NCBI GenBank assembly: GCA_026075535.2
Contig: AP026544.2
Location: 3,658,001-3,722,000, forward strand
Direction: 5' to 3'
Length of the DNA stretch: 64,000 nt
Source of the DNA: Tricholoma matsutake
Taxonomy: Eukaryota; Basidiomycota; Agaricomycetes; Agaricales; Tricholomataceae
The translations under genes were made by a program, and so were the position numbers. Every line of letters starts with the position of its first letter. Position 1 is the stretch's first letter. The notes under the pieces are model-generated. The model had not been told where the DNA came from, did not search any database, and saw only the letters and a list, made by a program, of their open reading frames with translations. This document shows, piece after piece, positions 1 through 10,564 of the stretch.

Positions 1-219
1 CACCATCTCATCCTCCTGTGACATCCACTCCACCATCTCCACCATCTCATCATCTCTTTCTCCTGTCATCTCTGGCTGTACTTCTGATTGTCTGGGCTGT
101 GATGCTGCCAACACTGACACTAATTGCGACATTTGCACTGTAAGTGCATCAATTTTTGCCTCTAGTGCTGGTGTGGGAACAGGATTAGGACTGGGATTAG
201 AAGTTGAGGGTTCGGACAT
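1..219 (-). pseudogene. Ty3/gypsy Gag N-terminus, running off the left edge
   Basis: Read on the minus strand from an ATG at 219-217, an open frame runs to the window edge. It encodes about 73 residues that are Ser/Pro-rich at first and then Glu/Met-rich. The start fits the Gag of the element whose 5' LTR lies just upstream at 717-1118. No capsid or zinc knuckle is visible because the rest lies outside the window. Assignment rests on position behind an LTR and on composition, so the family is an inference. Confidence 0.5.
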
Positions 220-716
220 AATGGTAAAATCTGTGATGAATCACTTCTTCAACAAATTCAAGATTTGTGCTTTGAGATCTCTCCAAATGTTTATGGGTCA
301 CATGATCATTTGTCGATCATTTGTCAATGGTTTGTCATTTGTTTGTCGTTTGTTGGGTGCCTAATTTGACACTTCGGATCAATAACCCTTCCAACAGTGC
401 CTGATCTCGGAGATAACACTGAATTTGGCTTGTAACCAAAATAGTCGTCTGAATAGAGTGATGTAAATCATAAATAAACCAGATCCAATCAGTTGTCTGG
501 TTGCAGCTGTCCTAATGATGAGCGCTGCCTCTCAATCAATGGCAGTCGCAATGTAAGGCGAGGCCTGGCATCGGCTTACAAAAGAAAAGGTAGATCACGT
601 ATATACAAGTACTTCCGGCTTGTGCTGAAAGGATGAGTAATTGGATGTGGCATGGTGAAACAATGATGTATGCGCAAGTAAGAGAAGGCACACTGATATG
701 GGAAGTTGTGTTCTTC
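220..716 (-). other. Leader between the 5' LTR and gag
   Basis: About 500 bases of non-coding DNA lie between the LTR and the gag start on the minus strand. No tRNA-type primer-binding site starting TGG is obvious directly after the LTR end at 717. A short TGTC-rich stretch is seen near 310-355. Confidence 0.4.
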
Positions 717-1118
717 TGTTAGGGCGACACCCACTATCTGCTAGCTAAGACGGTGCAGGTTCTCTCTACAAGAAGGGGGTGGGATCTGCACGCATGATGG
801 GGGAACTGATGATTTTGATGCGAGGGGTTATTAATAGGTGAGTTTGTTGAGATAGGCCTTTCACATCGAAAACGTAGGTGGAATACCTAAGAGAACACAA
901 CTGGGGTCCCCTAGGCATATATTTAGGGTTTATATACTATGTTACATATATTGTACATTGTTGTTACCGATGCATTCGCACATGCACGTACATATTGATG
1001 CGTGCAAAATAAAATTCTCATGCTATCAAAGTGTAGTGTCATTTGGCGTCATGTAGCGTAATTCAACATAATAAAATAAAAATGAAATTTTATTAGGTAA
1101 TGGGGTGGTTTCCTAACA
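717..1118 (-). repeat. 5' LTR of a minus-strand gypsy element (gypsy-3 family)
   Basis: The 402-bp sequence starts TGTTAGG and ends CCTAACA. It is closely similar to 14561-14952 over its whole length. Downstream on the minus strand is a leader and a gag start (219), so this copy acts as a 5' LTR. It is inserted directly behind the zinc knuckle of the copia gag at 1119-1892. No target duplication can be tested because the other end is outside the window. Confidence 0.75.
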
Positions 1119-1892
1119 CCCCCCAGATTTGATGCAGTACTCAATGGTGTGCCCCACCTTCTTGCAGACAGGATACACACAAACAAGTGGGGTGGGCATC
1201 CTAGGGGACTTAGTGTGGCAGACAGGGCAATAGGAGTTTGGGTATGACCATGGTGATCATTTTCAAGGAGAGATTGTTTGTTCCTGAGGAAGAGTCAAAT
1301 ATCTTTGGAGGTGTATGGAGAAGATGTGCTTGGAAGCGGCAATGTCCCAAGAAATGATAGAGTGCACATGAGGAAAGTTACTGCTGAGAGAGTTCAACAG
1401 GGCAATGCATTGGAGTAAGTCTGGCTTGATATCCCCCATGGCAAAAGCACAGTCAATGAGAGCACATATTTTATCAGTGGTCCCAGGGAGGAGGTTGTCA
1501 GTGGTACATTGGGTAGAAAGTGCCTGGTGTAACAACTGAACCTGCCAGACTGGGCCTTTGGATTGGTGGTGTTTGCAAATGATCATCCAATTTTCAGGCG
1601 TAGTCTTGTGTATGTCGATGAAAGTGCATTCTGAGGATGCAACACTAGAGGCAAGGAAAGCATATACAAGGTGAGAGTTAGCCTTCCAGTTGATGAGAGC
1701 ATGAGGTTCCAAAGGAGAGGGTTCAAGAATAGCTCCAGTAACATAGTCATAAAGACCATTGAAAGAAAGAGCAATAGTAATTTCCTTGCACCATTCTTTG
1801 TAGTTTGACTTGAGCTTATCCAACTTCTCACCAGAGTATTGGACCAAGAGTTTAATCAAGGAGATTGAAGGAGTCAGTGAAGTATCAGCCAT
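1119..1892 (-). pseudogene. Copia-1 Gag, truncated by LTR insertion
   Basis: On the minus strand a start at 1892 (MADTSLTP) opens about 209 residues typical of copia Gag, with an N-terminal region containing NYKEWCKEITIAL and NGLYDYV. After a stop near 1263 and a frame change, a CCHC knuckle (C-X4-C-X4-H-X4-C, ending HTIEYC) is visible at about 1140-1185. It is followed directly by Gly codons where the gypsy LTR begins at 1118. Protease, integrase and reverse transcriptase are absent, so this is a dead fragment. Confidence 0.7.
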
Positions 1893-2085
1893 GATGATGC
1901 AAAAGAGTAGGGGGGAGGGATAGCAAGGGGCAAAGTATACAAAGAAACCATCTAGGGGCTGATTGCACAAAGGACAAGCTGTGATTAAAAATGGGATAGT
2001 GTTTGGAATGCTGATGAAAGGGTGATGTATGAAAGCATTGAGTGGCTAGGAGAGTTTTCACCATTGTTTAAAGACAATGGGAATG

Positions 2086-2096
2086 GCCCATAACCT
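2086..2096 (-). other. Copia-type primer-binding site (half-tRNA)
   Basis: Minus strand GGTTATGGGCC directly follows the LTR end. The same motif follows the LTR at 42260-42270, with a one-base variant at 51517. It resembles the Drosophila copia site, which pairs with the inside of initiator tRNA-Met rather than its 3' end. Confidence 0.65.
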
Positions 2097-2415
2097 ATAG
2101 AAAATCAATCCTAGTGAATACAAGAACAATCTCAGTCTCATTATAATGGACTCTATTAATAGTTACTACTGTACCTAGCAAATATGAGAACAATGTAAAT
2201 ATAGGTACAGTAAGTAATGGTGGAGGTGATAAATAACTATCTACTCACCTCAGTCTTGTTATAATGGGCTGAGGTGTCTATCTAGGTCCTAGATATATAT
2301 CTATGATAAATGGAAAGGTCATAAATGGGATAAAGGTCTTACAGACAAGGGGAGATCACACATCAATAAATGATGGTGGCTGTGTTTGATTGTGTCCATG
2401 GTGTGAATCTCAACA
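2097..2415 (-). repeat. Copia-1 5' LTR
   Basis: Bounded by the primer-binding site at 2096 and by CAACA at 2415 (TGTTGAGAT on the minus strand). Its first bases resemble the copia-2 LTRs at 39608 and 42543. The left boundary is inferred from the primer site. Confidence 0.55.
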
Positions 2416-3667
2416 GAGAGATGTCACCTAAATATTGTTTTATGTATTGGATCACAGAGAGCCAACAAAAAGCTTCCAGAAAATCATTGTTTCATGATTT
2501 TTCATGCAAAACTCACTGAATAAATTAGGAAATAAAAGTGTGGGAAACCTGTGCATTTCCCTACCTTCACCCTTGTCCCACCACTTCGACTGCTTTTCCC
2601 TTGCCATTCTTCTGGGAAGCAATCAGATTCTGATAATGCTGTTTTTAGAATACCGCTCACCAGTTTGTTTGCATGTGCTTTGAGCTCCTGCAACTCTCAT
2701 AAGTAATCAAACAAAGAAGTGATGAAACATGTAACCTTTAACTGTGCTTTTGAGAGGGCCCAGAAGTATGCATCAAAATCTTTCTTCATTCCACTGGGAT
2801 GAGACTGCTTCCACTTGCGGCCACAAATATTTCTAACAGATTGGTAATAAGTATCATTTAGCTGATGGTGACATTAAGGCTTACCAAGGTGTGTGTGCCA
2901 AACCAAGTTCCCAAGAATATCCCACTGCTGCACTGTCTTGAATATATTTCTTCAGGGGTGCAACCCACTAGCCTCTGGAAGAGCTGCATGGGAAACATCT
3001 GATGCACTGGTCATGATACCTGTTGATGTGGGATCAAGCAAGGGAGATGGTGAAGCTTGCACATTGTGGGTCATGGCATGTTCAGAATGTTGCATGATGA
3101 CTTTGGGGAGAGGTGTGATGGTTGTTGGTATGGTAACCACAACATTTGAGCTATGTGATAGATAAGAAGTCAACAAGAGTGTAACATGCATTATGAGCAC
3201 ATTGGGTTCAACATCTGAAACAAATCAGTATCATGAAATCATTAAGAAACCAAGTTGGAAATACTCACTATAATGGTCACTGGTGTAGTATCTAGTGGTT
3301 TGGCTGGAGCCTGGTTGGGTGCTGAGCTATGTATGACTTGGGTACTAGTGACCACATCTGTGTCTTTGGCCTTTGAGTCCTTCTGAGATATTTTCATCTT
3401 GTTGTTGTGGGGTTTGGAATTGTCATTGGTTCCCACATGAGTCTTCTGGTCAGCTCTCTTTGATGAATGATCAGCCTCTTCTTTCTTGATCTTGAGTTTG
3501 GCTTGCTGCTTCATGTATGACTTCAGCTTGAGAAGTTCTTGATCTGCCTTCCAGTGTTCTGAGCAAAGCTGGAGTTCTGGGAATTTGGCCTCCATCTCAT
3601 TCTGGTAGTGAGTAAGCACAATGACATCACCATTTTGGTAACCTGTAGGCAGTTGTGTAGTCCTCAC
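2416..3667 (-). pseudogene. Relic of an unassigned spliced gene
   Basis: Minus-strand open segments at 3667-3242, 3200-2952 and 2693-2502 are interrupted by stops. Residues are Lys/Gln-rich in the first part (KSYMKQQAKLKIKKEEADHSS). A well-formed intron can be read on the minus strand at 3268-3215 (GTGAGT ... TTTCAG). The 5' end is cut by the gypsy-4 LTR at 3668. I do not recognise the family. Whether 5800-6580 is the separated upstream part is unknown. Confidence 0.35.
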
Positions 3668-5215
3668 TGTAAGAGGACTAGGGGGTGCCCCATGTGTTTC
3701 TCCTATTTTTTATGTTTGTCCTATACTTCATTTCCTTCTATTCTTCATTTTCTATGACTTTTCCTTATTTTATTACTAATTTCCATTTTTATCACATTTG
3801 TGTATATTGACAGTTTTATATTTAGAGGCAGAGTCCCTTTCCAACATCCACCCTATGTTGTGACATCATTTGGCAGCTGTGATCTGCCTGTCTCCACCTT
3901 TTCTATTTTTAGGCTACTGTTTGATTTTTGAAGTCTTCACATATACTGGGGATTGGCAAAGGGATCCTTAGGGTTTTTATAAGGCAACCTCAGCCTCTAG
4001 CAAAGGGAAATCTGAAGTTAAAATTATACAGGGATTGGAGGCACACCTAGCAAAGGGAAATCCAAAGAGAAAACTCTGAGGATCCCTTTGTCAATGCCCA
4101 GTATAGAGAACTGAGCTCTTTAGTTTGGTGCAGAATATGGTCCACATAGAGATAGGCACGTTCAGATTTCATGAATGTGAAGGCCCAATAAATTTTTGCA
4201 GCCTCATCGACAAATTGATGTGACTGGAGACTGATGTACAACTCACAGGAATTAAGGAATGCATGCCCCTGCACACACGCACCATTAAATTTGATGGGGG
4301 GAGACGGTTTGATATGGGCATGCTCCTTAGTGGGTGCATTAGGCAGCGCATCATTGTTGGGTGCGCTTGGAGTCGCAATGGGGGGAATATTGGTTGTAGG
4401 GTTAGTCTGGAGGGTCCTGACAAAGTTTTCAATCATAGATTTAAGCAAATCAATTTGCGCGCATATTCCGGTAATGTTGCCTTCAAGTGCGTCGAGGTGC
4501 TCTGATGTGTCCATGTCGCTAGGGGGCGCATTTGGCGAAAATGGTGGCGCACTAAAGGTGGGACTGTCAGGAACAGTGTGTAGGGAGTCTGGAGCCTTGG
4601 GAAGCATCGTCTACTCTGTACCTGCCTATCTTGGGCAGCGCGTTTGCGATTTTGGGCCTTAGGGGAGAGTTTTCTACTATAAGGGCAACCTCAGCCTCTA
4701 GCAAAGGGAAATCTGAAGTTAAAATTATACTACATATTACAGGGATTGGAGGTGCACCTAGCAAAGGGAAATCCAAAGAGAAAACTCTGAGGATCCCTTT
4801 GCCAATGCCCAGTATATGTGAAGACTGCAAAAATCAAATAATAATCTCAAAATAGAAAAGGCAGAGATAGGCAGATCAAGGCCACCAAATGACATCATAC
4901 CAAGGGGTAGATGTCAGAAGGGGTGCTCTGCCTCTAAATATAAAACTGTCAACATGCACAAATGTGATAGAAAGGGAAATTAGTAATAAAATAAGGAAAA
5001 ATCATAGAAAATGAAGAATAGAAGGAAATGAAGTGAAGAAAAATATAGGACAAATGTAAAAAATAGGAGAAACACACAGGGCACCCCCCTGAGTCCCCCC
5101 TATTCCCCTTACAGTTTTCTCTTCAGATTGCCCTTGCTAGGTGCGCCTCCACTCCCTGTAATATGTACCATAATTTTAACTTCAGATTTCCCTTTGCTAG
5201 CCCATCAATTAAGTG
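3668..5215. mobile_element. Gypsy-4: rearranged fragment with inverted LTRs
   Basis: A plus-oriented LTR begins TGTAAGAGG at 3668 and runs to about 3969. A minus-oriented copy of the same LTR occupies 4675-5113, starting TGTAAGGGG on the minus strand. A third piece, 3979-4105, repeats 4675-4816 directly. A fourth, 5114-5215, repeats part of the LTR in the opposite sense. Between them lies a minus-strand Gag fragment. LTRs in opposite orientation are not expected of a normal insertion. See the finding on inverted LTRs. Confidence 0.65.
4106..4607 (-). pseudogene. Gypsy-4 Gag fragment
   Basis: The minus-strand frame begins MLPKAPDSLHTVPDSP. It holds a predicted helical segment with heptad-like spacing (LDALEGNITGICAQIDLLKSMIENF). 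It continues into the start of the retrotransposon capsid domain, with motifs IKFNGACVQGHAFLNSCELY and IYWAFTFMKSERAYLYVDHI. This layout is typical of Gag in basidiomycete Ty3/gypsy elements. The frame is lost at about 4106 where a repeated LTR piece begins, so most of the capsid and the zinc knuckle are missing. Confidence 0.7.
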
Positions 5216-5799
5216 GCTTCTAAGGTTACCCTTATACTTGTGAGAAGTGACCAAATCCCTTGCACATGTTTGTAGATTGCTTTTTATTGTTCCTCATAGA
5301 GTATCGGGGTTCATGTACTAAGGGGCTTCCTTAGTAGTTTTGAGTAGAGTTCGAGTTCACAAGTTAAAGCTGTAGATTTCCTAGATCTAAACTAAGGTTA
5401 CAGGCCTCCCTACCTACACTATATATATGAATAGAGAATTGCTATTGACCAATGAGACAGTAGGTAGCATAAAGGTTACTATTGACCAATGAGATGGTGA
5501 GTAGTAAGCAAGTCCAGCTATCAGCTAATGAAACGGTGTATAGCTATCAAGAAGAGAGAGGATGCCTGAGGCATCACATGTCAAGTGTGGGAGTCCAACA
5601 TCATGGATCTGATGTCAAGGGGTGCTGCCACACAGCATGTCAAGGTGCCTTCTGTCTGAAGGGGGTCAAGGGCATGTTGCTAGCATGCATCAAGGGTGCC
5701 TCCTGTCTGGAGGTGGTCATGGGGTCATAAGATGCGCAGTGTCTGTCAAGTTGTCATGTGGTCTCCCTGGTCTCACATGTTACAAGGAAAATTGTAACA
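5216..5799 (-). repeat. LTR of the gypsy-5 family, 5'-cut or solo
   Basis: From about 5309 the sequence matches 44700-45172, including the terminal segment GTTACAAGGAAAATTGTAAC followed by A. The far end is blurred by the gypsy-4 fragment at 5215. No internal gypsy sequence follows at 5800, so it is probably a solo or truncated LTR. Confidence 0.6.
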
Positions 5800-6580
5800 G
5801 GGTCAGTAACATCCTTAGTTTGTGCCACCATTGAACATGAGGGAAGTTGTCTCTAGATAATGCTGGAGTAAATGATGATGAGGTGGATGTTGTCATCAAC
5901 TTCAAGGAAGGTAATGTGATTCCAAGGGGATTTGATGTCAAGGGCAGCACTCTTGGTATCAACTAGTTCAGTACATGTAGACCTACCCAATGATTGAACC
6001 TCCCATTTTTGGAAATAGTAGATATTATGCACCACCACATAGCATTATTTTCCTTCAAAATTTCATTCTCCTTCTGTAGTATTATAACCTGTTCAACAAG
6101 TTGACTGTATGCACCATTTTTGATGCCATTAGCATGTTGTGTGATGCAAATGAGAGAGAATTTGTCAACTAGCCAGAATGATCTGATTCAGACACAATAT
6201 CAGCAAATACACAGATTAGCTGAAGGTTACCACAGTGTTTTTGGCACAGTGCAGATGTTGTGTTGAAATGATCTTCTTGTTGGTTAGAGGTTCCATAGTT
6301 TGAATTCCTGCCATGAATTGATGATCCTGAAATGTGAGAAGAATCTGGAGAAACAAAATTGGATGTCAGCAAATGGATTTGAGCGAGATCAAAATTGAGG
6401 CCATTGTGTCCACTGCATAAAATGTTCATGGTAGATGGGTTCTGGAGAGAACCATAGCCAAAACTGCAATCAGAAGATCCAGGAGAGCTTGAGAACATCA
6501 ATGACAAGAGGAAACAACAACAACAACAACCCCTCCTTCAAATCATTGCTCTGTTGTTCTGGTGCCAGCTAAAGTGGCTG
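5800..6580 (-). pseudogene. Unassigned gene relic
   Basis: Minus-strand open segments at 6507-6169, 6038-5853 and 5962-5780 overlap in different frames. The longest starts MSLMFSSSPGSSDCSFGYG and is Ser/His/Asn-rich. A CAA-repeat (6516-6531) lies just upstream. I do not recognise a domain. It may be part of the same broken gene as 2416-3667, separated by the LTR insertions, but this is a guess. Confidence 0.25.
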
Positions 6581-7921
6581 CTTGTCACATTGTTAAATTA
6601 TAGAAGGCCTCACTGTCTAAATGCAGCACACAAATTGGCAAATTGTGTCATTGATGCAAATGAAGCCTGATTTTATCACCAGCCCCTACCCACCCAAACC
6701 ATTTATCAACCACTACCCTTATCTTCCTAATGTTGACCGCTATGTCATGCCACATATTTCTCATCCTTGATTCTTCAACATGCTCATTTAATTTGTGCAC
6801 TCATGGCTACATCACCCAGCTATGTCACCCAGCCACATTGTACCTTGCCAGTTCAGACACTCATTCAGTTCAGGCTGTTAGGTCTATGCTTTCATCTTAT
6901 TCAAGAACACATTCCCTTTCTTAACCCTTTCAACAATCACTCAATACAAGCACAGATGGCCACATCACCCTGCCACATTGTACTGTTCACATTCAGTCTA
7001 GTCCACACTGTTGGGTTGAATATGTTTTTGTACACTTTCATTTCAAATTCAAGAACACATTCCTTAATCTTTAACCTTTATCTTTTACTTATTGAATGGT
7101 TGTTGCCCACTGGTAGCTTTTCCCATAGTGTTTTTGATGCATCCACTACAGAACATTTCTTATCTGCCTTATTTCATGCTACCTAGTCATCAGCAAAATC
7201 CAGGTCTGGTCTTTGGGATCTTTGTCTCTGGAAATTGATCTTTTGGCATCTTTGTCTCAAGGATGTTGGTCTTTGACTTGGAGTCTTTGCTTAGTTAATC
7301 TCAACTCCTTAAATGATATATGCTCTGTGTATGTATATATGAAAATGTTTGATAACTACTGTACTGTTGTGTACCATTGTGTAACCCTTTGTCCCTGAGA
7401 GTAGTTTTTGGATTCTCTGGGACAATGGGACCATCGGGACTTTGATGGTGATGAATCACTGTATGGAGGTATTCTGTGTTGAGTGTCAAGGCATGCAGTT
7501 CAAAAGCTAGCAACAGACAAGAAGTTAATTCACTTTACATGTTTACTAGTAGCAGTCAGCAAAACCAGATTTTTCTCAAAAATTTCCCATAGTGATCCAT
7601 AAATCAGTTTTGCTACAGCTAACCATACCAAACACTCAAACCCATAGCATTGCAACTCATAGCAAGGACAGTCATTGACATAGTGCTACCACATCAACCC
7701 CTTTTATTTTCTAGGAACCACTGCAAGGCATCACCATGGTGTGATTTTAAGTTTTTGATATTATATTAGTTTTTTTTTTTTTTCTTTTTGGTGGAGCATG
7801 TCCCATGTTGGGGAAGCATTGGGGCTCTAACAATGTTACTGTCCCATTGCCTGCTAGGGGTTCTGAGGGGTCTAAACCTCAGAGTAGGATAGAAGAGTGT
7901 ATTTACTGCAAGGAAATGCAT
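6581..7921. other. No gene seen; imperfect duplication
   Basis: No convincing coding region. Two imperfect copies of a segment of about 130-150 bp start near 6803 and 6956 (both read ATGGC-ACATCACC-GCCACATTGTA). A poly-T run lies at 7770-7783. Confidence 0.35.
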
Positions 7922-8440
7922 TTACACAACAGACAGAACAAGGTTTTAACACAGGTAAAATGATGAGAAAATGATGTCAAAATGATCCTTTTTATCAATG
8001 TAAAGTCTAGTATAAAATAAGGAAAAAAAGAATACTTTTAAGTCAGAGGAAAAGAGTCTTTTTCTCCAGGTGAAAACATGCTCAAAAGGCATCTAAAATG
8101 TGTCTGAAATGATGCTGAAATGATGAAGAAATAATTCATTTTCACTACTTGCTTTCACTAACCTTTTCTCCAGGAAAAGATGTGGAGAAAAAGAAGTACA
8201 AATATACAAATATAGTAAAAATGAATCATTTCTTCATCATTTCAGCATCATTTCAGACACATTTTAGATGCCTTTTGAGCATGTTTTCACCTGGAGAAAA
8301 AGAATCTTTTCCTCTGACTTAAAAGTAATCTTTTTTTCCTTATTTTATACTGGACTTCACATTGATAAAAAGGATCATTTTGACATCATTTTCTCATCAT
8401 TTTACCTGTGTCAAAACCTTGTTCTGTTTGTTGTGTTACA
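7922..8440. mobile_element. Foldback/MITE-like element with about 220-bp inverted arms
   Basis: The left arm 7924-8143 and right arm 8217-8439 are near-perfect inverted copies (about 95% by eye). They are separated by a loop of about 70 bp. The termini read ACACAACAGACAG and ACACAACAAACAG. There is no coding capacity. A clear target duplication is not visible. Superfamily unknown. Confidence 0.7.
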
Positions 8441-8659
8441 CACAGAGTGTGTGGCTCAGCTGGTTAAAGCGTGATGACATGGTTTAACCCATGCCTTTTT
8501 GCATTGACCAGCTCCTACCCACTCAAACCCCACTTACCTCTGTCCAGTTTTGGGGGAGGTCTTCCTCTTTCTCAAGGGTGTTTTCCCATGTCTGGATAAC
8601 TAGTTTTGTTTTGAGGCTCTTTTTCTCATATCTTGGGCTTGTTAGATGACAGTCTGTAT

Positions 8660-9098
8660 CTCTTCTGGTGTGTAAGGTGTGTTTTCATTCTTTTTACTCT
8701 TTCACACTGTAGCTTCCATATCAGATGTGCAGACTCAGATATTAGGATTCTCTATAGCCTATTTACTCCAGATGTTTTTGTTTTTCACCATTTGCCTTGA
8801 AATCAGTGATCATGCAGCTTGTTATGTTGCCTACCCAAGGTTGTTGCCATTCAAGATTTTTCTGGGTCCACATATGCTTGGCTAGTTCCCATATCTCTTT
8901 TTGTCCAGGGGTTTTGCAGTGGGTTAGTATATGATCCATGGTTTTGGATATGTTGCAATGTGGGCAGTCATTTCTATTCCATACTTCCTCACTGAAGTTT
9001 CCTTGCAGCCAGTACTTGCCAACTCTGTATGCATCATGTGCAGTCATCCATAAGAAGTATCATGCATTTCTGGAGAAGTTTTTATGCCAGATAGCATT
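8660..9098 (-). pseudogene. LINE D C-terminal zinc-binding region
   Basis: The minus-strand frame contains AHDAYRVGKYWLQ followed by CPHC and HILTHC. This is the Cys/His arrangement of the zinc-binding domain found near the C-terminus of many LINE reverse transcriptases (zf-RVT type). A stop lies a few codons upstream of the conserved segment. The piece abuts the 9-bp duplication GATAGCATT (9090-9098) of element I. Confidence 0.65.
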
Positions 9099-9324
9099 GA
9101 GGTCTTTACACTCCCCCCCCCAATCCGAGTGGAGTCTGCTCAGACACTCAGACTGTCCGAGTACTGTCCGAGGACTTTGCTCGGACTTTGCTCAGACTTC
9201 TTTGGCTAAAAGTCCTGCCAAACTAAATGTCCAGTCTGAGCATCCGAGCAGAGTCCGAGTGGACCAGCACTCGTACAGTCCTCGGACTGTCCAAGTTGCT
9301 CATATAATTGACTGAAAAATCTGT

Positions 9325-9402
9325 AGCTACCGCAGGGATTGAACCCTCATAGTCACATGATAAAGTACAATTAAGTCAGCAATATAACAGTTAGACTAAA
9401 GC
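9325..9402 (-). other. tRNA-like module, head end of element I
   Basis: On the minus strand an A-box-like segment (TTAGTCTAACTG, near 9400) is followed after about 50 nt by a B-box-like GGGTTCAATCCC at 9335. The spacing suits an RNA polymerase III internal promoter. It points outward toward the left terminus. It is too degenerate to be a working tRNA. Confidence 0.55.
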
Positions 9403-9541
9403 ATCATTACAGGTAAGTAGTTATATCTCTCTATGTACTGCCCCGGCTGTGATGACAAATCAACACAGCCGTGTCATCAACAATGCTGGCAACGGCGCCG
9501 CCTCCTCCTTACCTCCTACCCCAATAACCAACAACGGGAAT

Positions 9542-9641
9542 GAGCCCAAACGATGGCATTGTCGTTTGGGCTCACTTGTAAGTGTTTTTTTACATAATCT
9601 TTGTTCTTTTGTTTAACTAACTGAAATTTCTTTAATCATAG
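9542..9641 (+). repeat. Hairpin + intron-like module, element I copy 1
   Basis: A 32-nt hairpin (9542-9573, arms GAGCCCAAACGA and TCGTTTGGGCTC) is followed by a 64-nt intron-like sequence. It runs GTAAGT at 9578, branch-like CTAAC at 9617, TAG at 9641. The same unit recurs at 31017-31116. Confidence 0.65.
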
Positions 9642-9942
9642 GTTTTATCTATGTTATAATGATCCTGCAGCCTCAAAACCACAACAACGGCTGACACAGC
9701 CACCACCCTAGGACCCAGAACCACCGCTGCAAGCAACTGCTTGCGGGGTGGGAATGGGTACAACTGCAAAATGGCAAGACAACAGCAAGACAACAGCGAT
9801 GCGGACTTGGCCAAACGGAACAACAATGCAACAAGATGACTGGAGGCGACTGGGATTGGGAGATGGAATGACGAGGGGACAAGTGGGAAACAATGAAAGG
9901 AAGGCAAAGCAAATGAAGAAAAGGACGTCTCTTGGGCCATTG

Positions 9943-9986
9943 GTAAGTTTTTTTTTCTTGTTTTTGTTACTAACAAACTTTTTTAG
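9943..9986 (+). repeat. Intron-like sequence, element I copy 2
   Basis: 44 nt from GTAAGT to TTTTTTAG with CTAAC at 9970. The preceding CTTGGGCC is the surviving right arm of a decayed hairpin. Identical signals are present at 31417-31460. Confidence 0.6.
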
Positions 9987-10276
9987 GTATTATCTAGTAC
10001 TGCTGACAACGATGACGACGAGCACTCAGAACCACTGCCGCGAGCAGCTGCTTGCGGAGTGGGAATGGGTGCAACTTCAAAATGACAAGAATGGCTACTC
10101 ACACCCACCATGCAGGACACACCACCTGCCTCTAGCCTCACGAGCAACTGCTCATGGGGTGGATGGTGGGTGGAATGACGACGATGGCAGGGAATGACAA
10201 CAGCACCCGCCCCAGCCCTACGAGCCACTGCTCGTAGGGTGGACGATGGGTGGAATGACCACGATTAGGATCCTAG

Positions 10277-10332
10277 GCAAGTTTTTTTTTCTTTTCTCAT
10301 TTCATTTTTCGATCCTAACTAACTTTTTATAG
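10277..10332 (+). repeat. Intron-like sequence, element I copy 3 (GC donor)
   Basis: 56 nt starting GCAAGT and ending TTTATAG with CTAACTAAC. The matching copy in element II (31781) has GTAAGT, so the GC donor is a T-to-C change here. The left hairpin arm has been deleted in this copy. Confidence 0.55.
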
Positions 10333-10420
10333 GTACAAACTACTACTGGCAACAACGATGATGACACCTCCACCACCACTGCTGCGAGCCCCTGCTTGCA
10401 GGGTGGAAGGTGAGGGTGAA

Positions 10421-10564
10421 GAGACAAGGGGGAATGGAGACAAGGGGGAATGGAGATGAGGGGGAACAGAGATGAGGGGGAACGGAGATGAGAGGGAACA
10501 GAGATGAGGGGGAACGGAGATGAGAGGGAAGGGAGACGAGAGGGAAGGGAGACGAGAGGGAACA
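10421..10564 (+). repeat. 16-bp purine-rich tandem repeat, 9 units
   Basis: Nine units of the GAGAYRAGGGGGAAYR type. Element II carries six units at 31928-32023, so the array length varies between copies. It creates long Leu/Pro/Ser frames on the minus strand that are not real genes. Confidence 0.8.

Noticed and set aside
173..364. Plus-strand 63-residue frame at the left edge
   Set aside because: It is the reverse of the gag start and leader of a minus-strand gypsy element.
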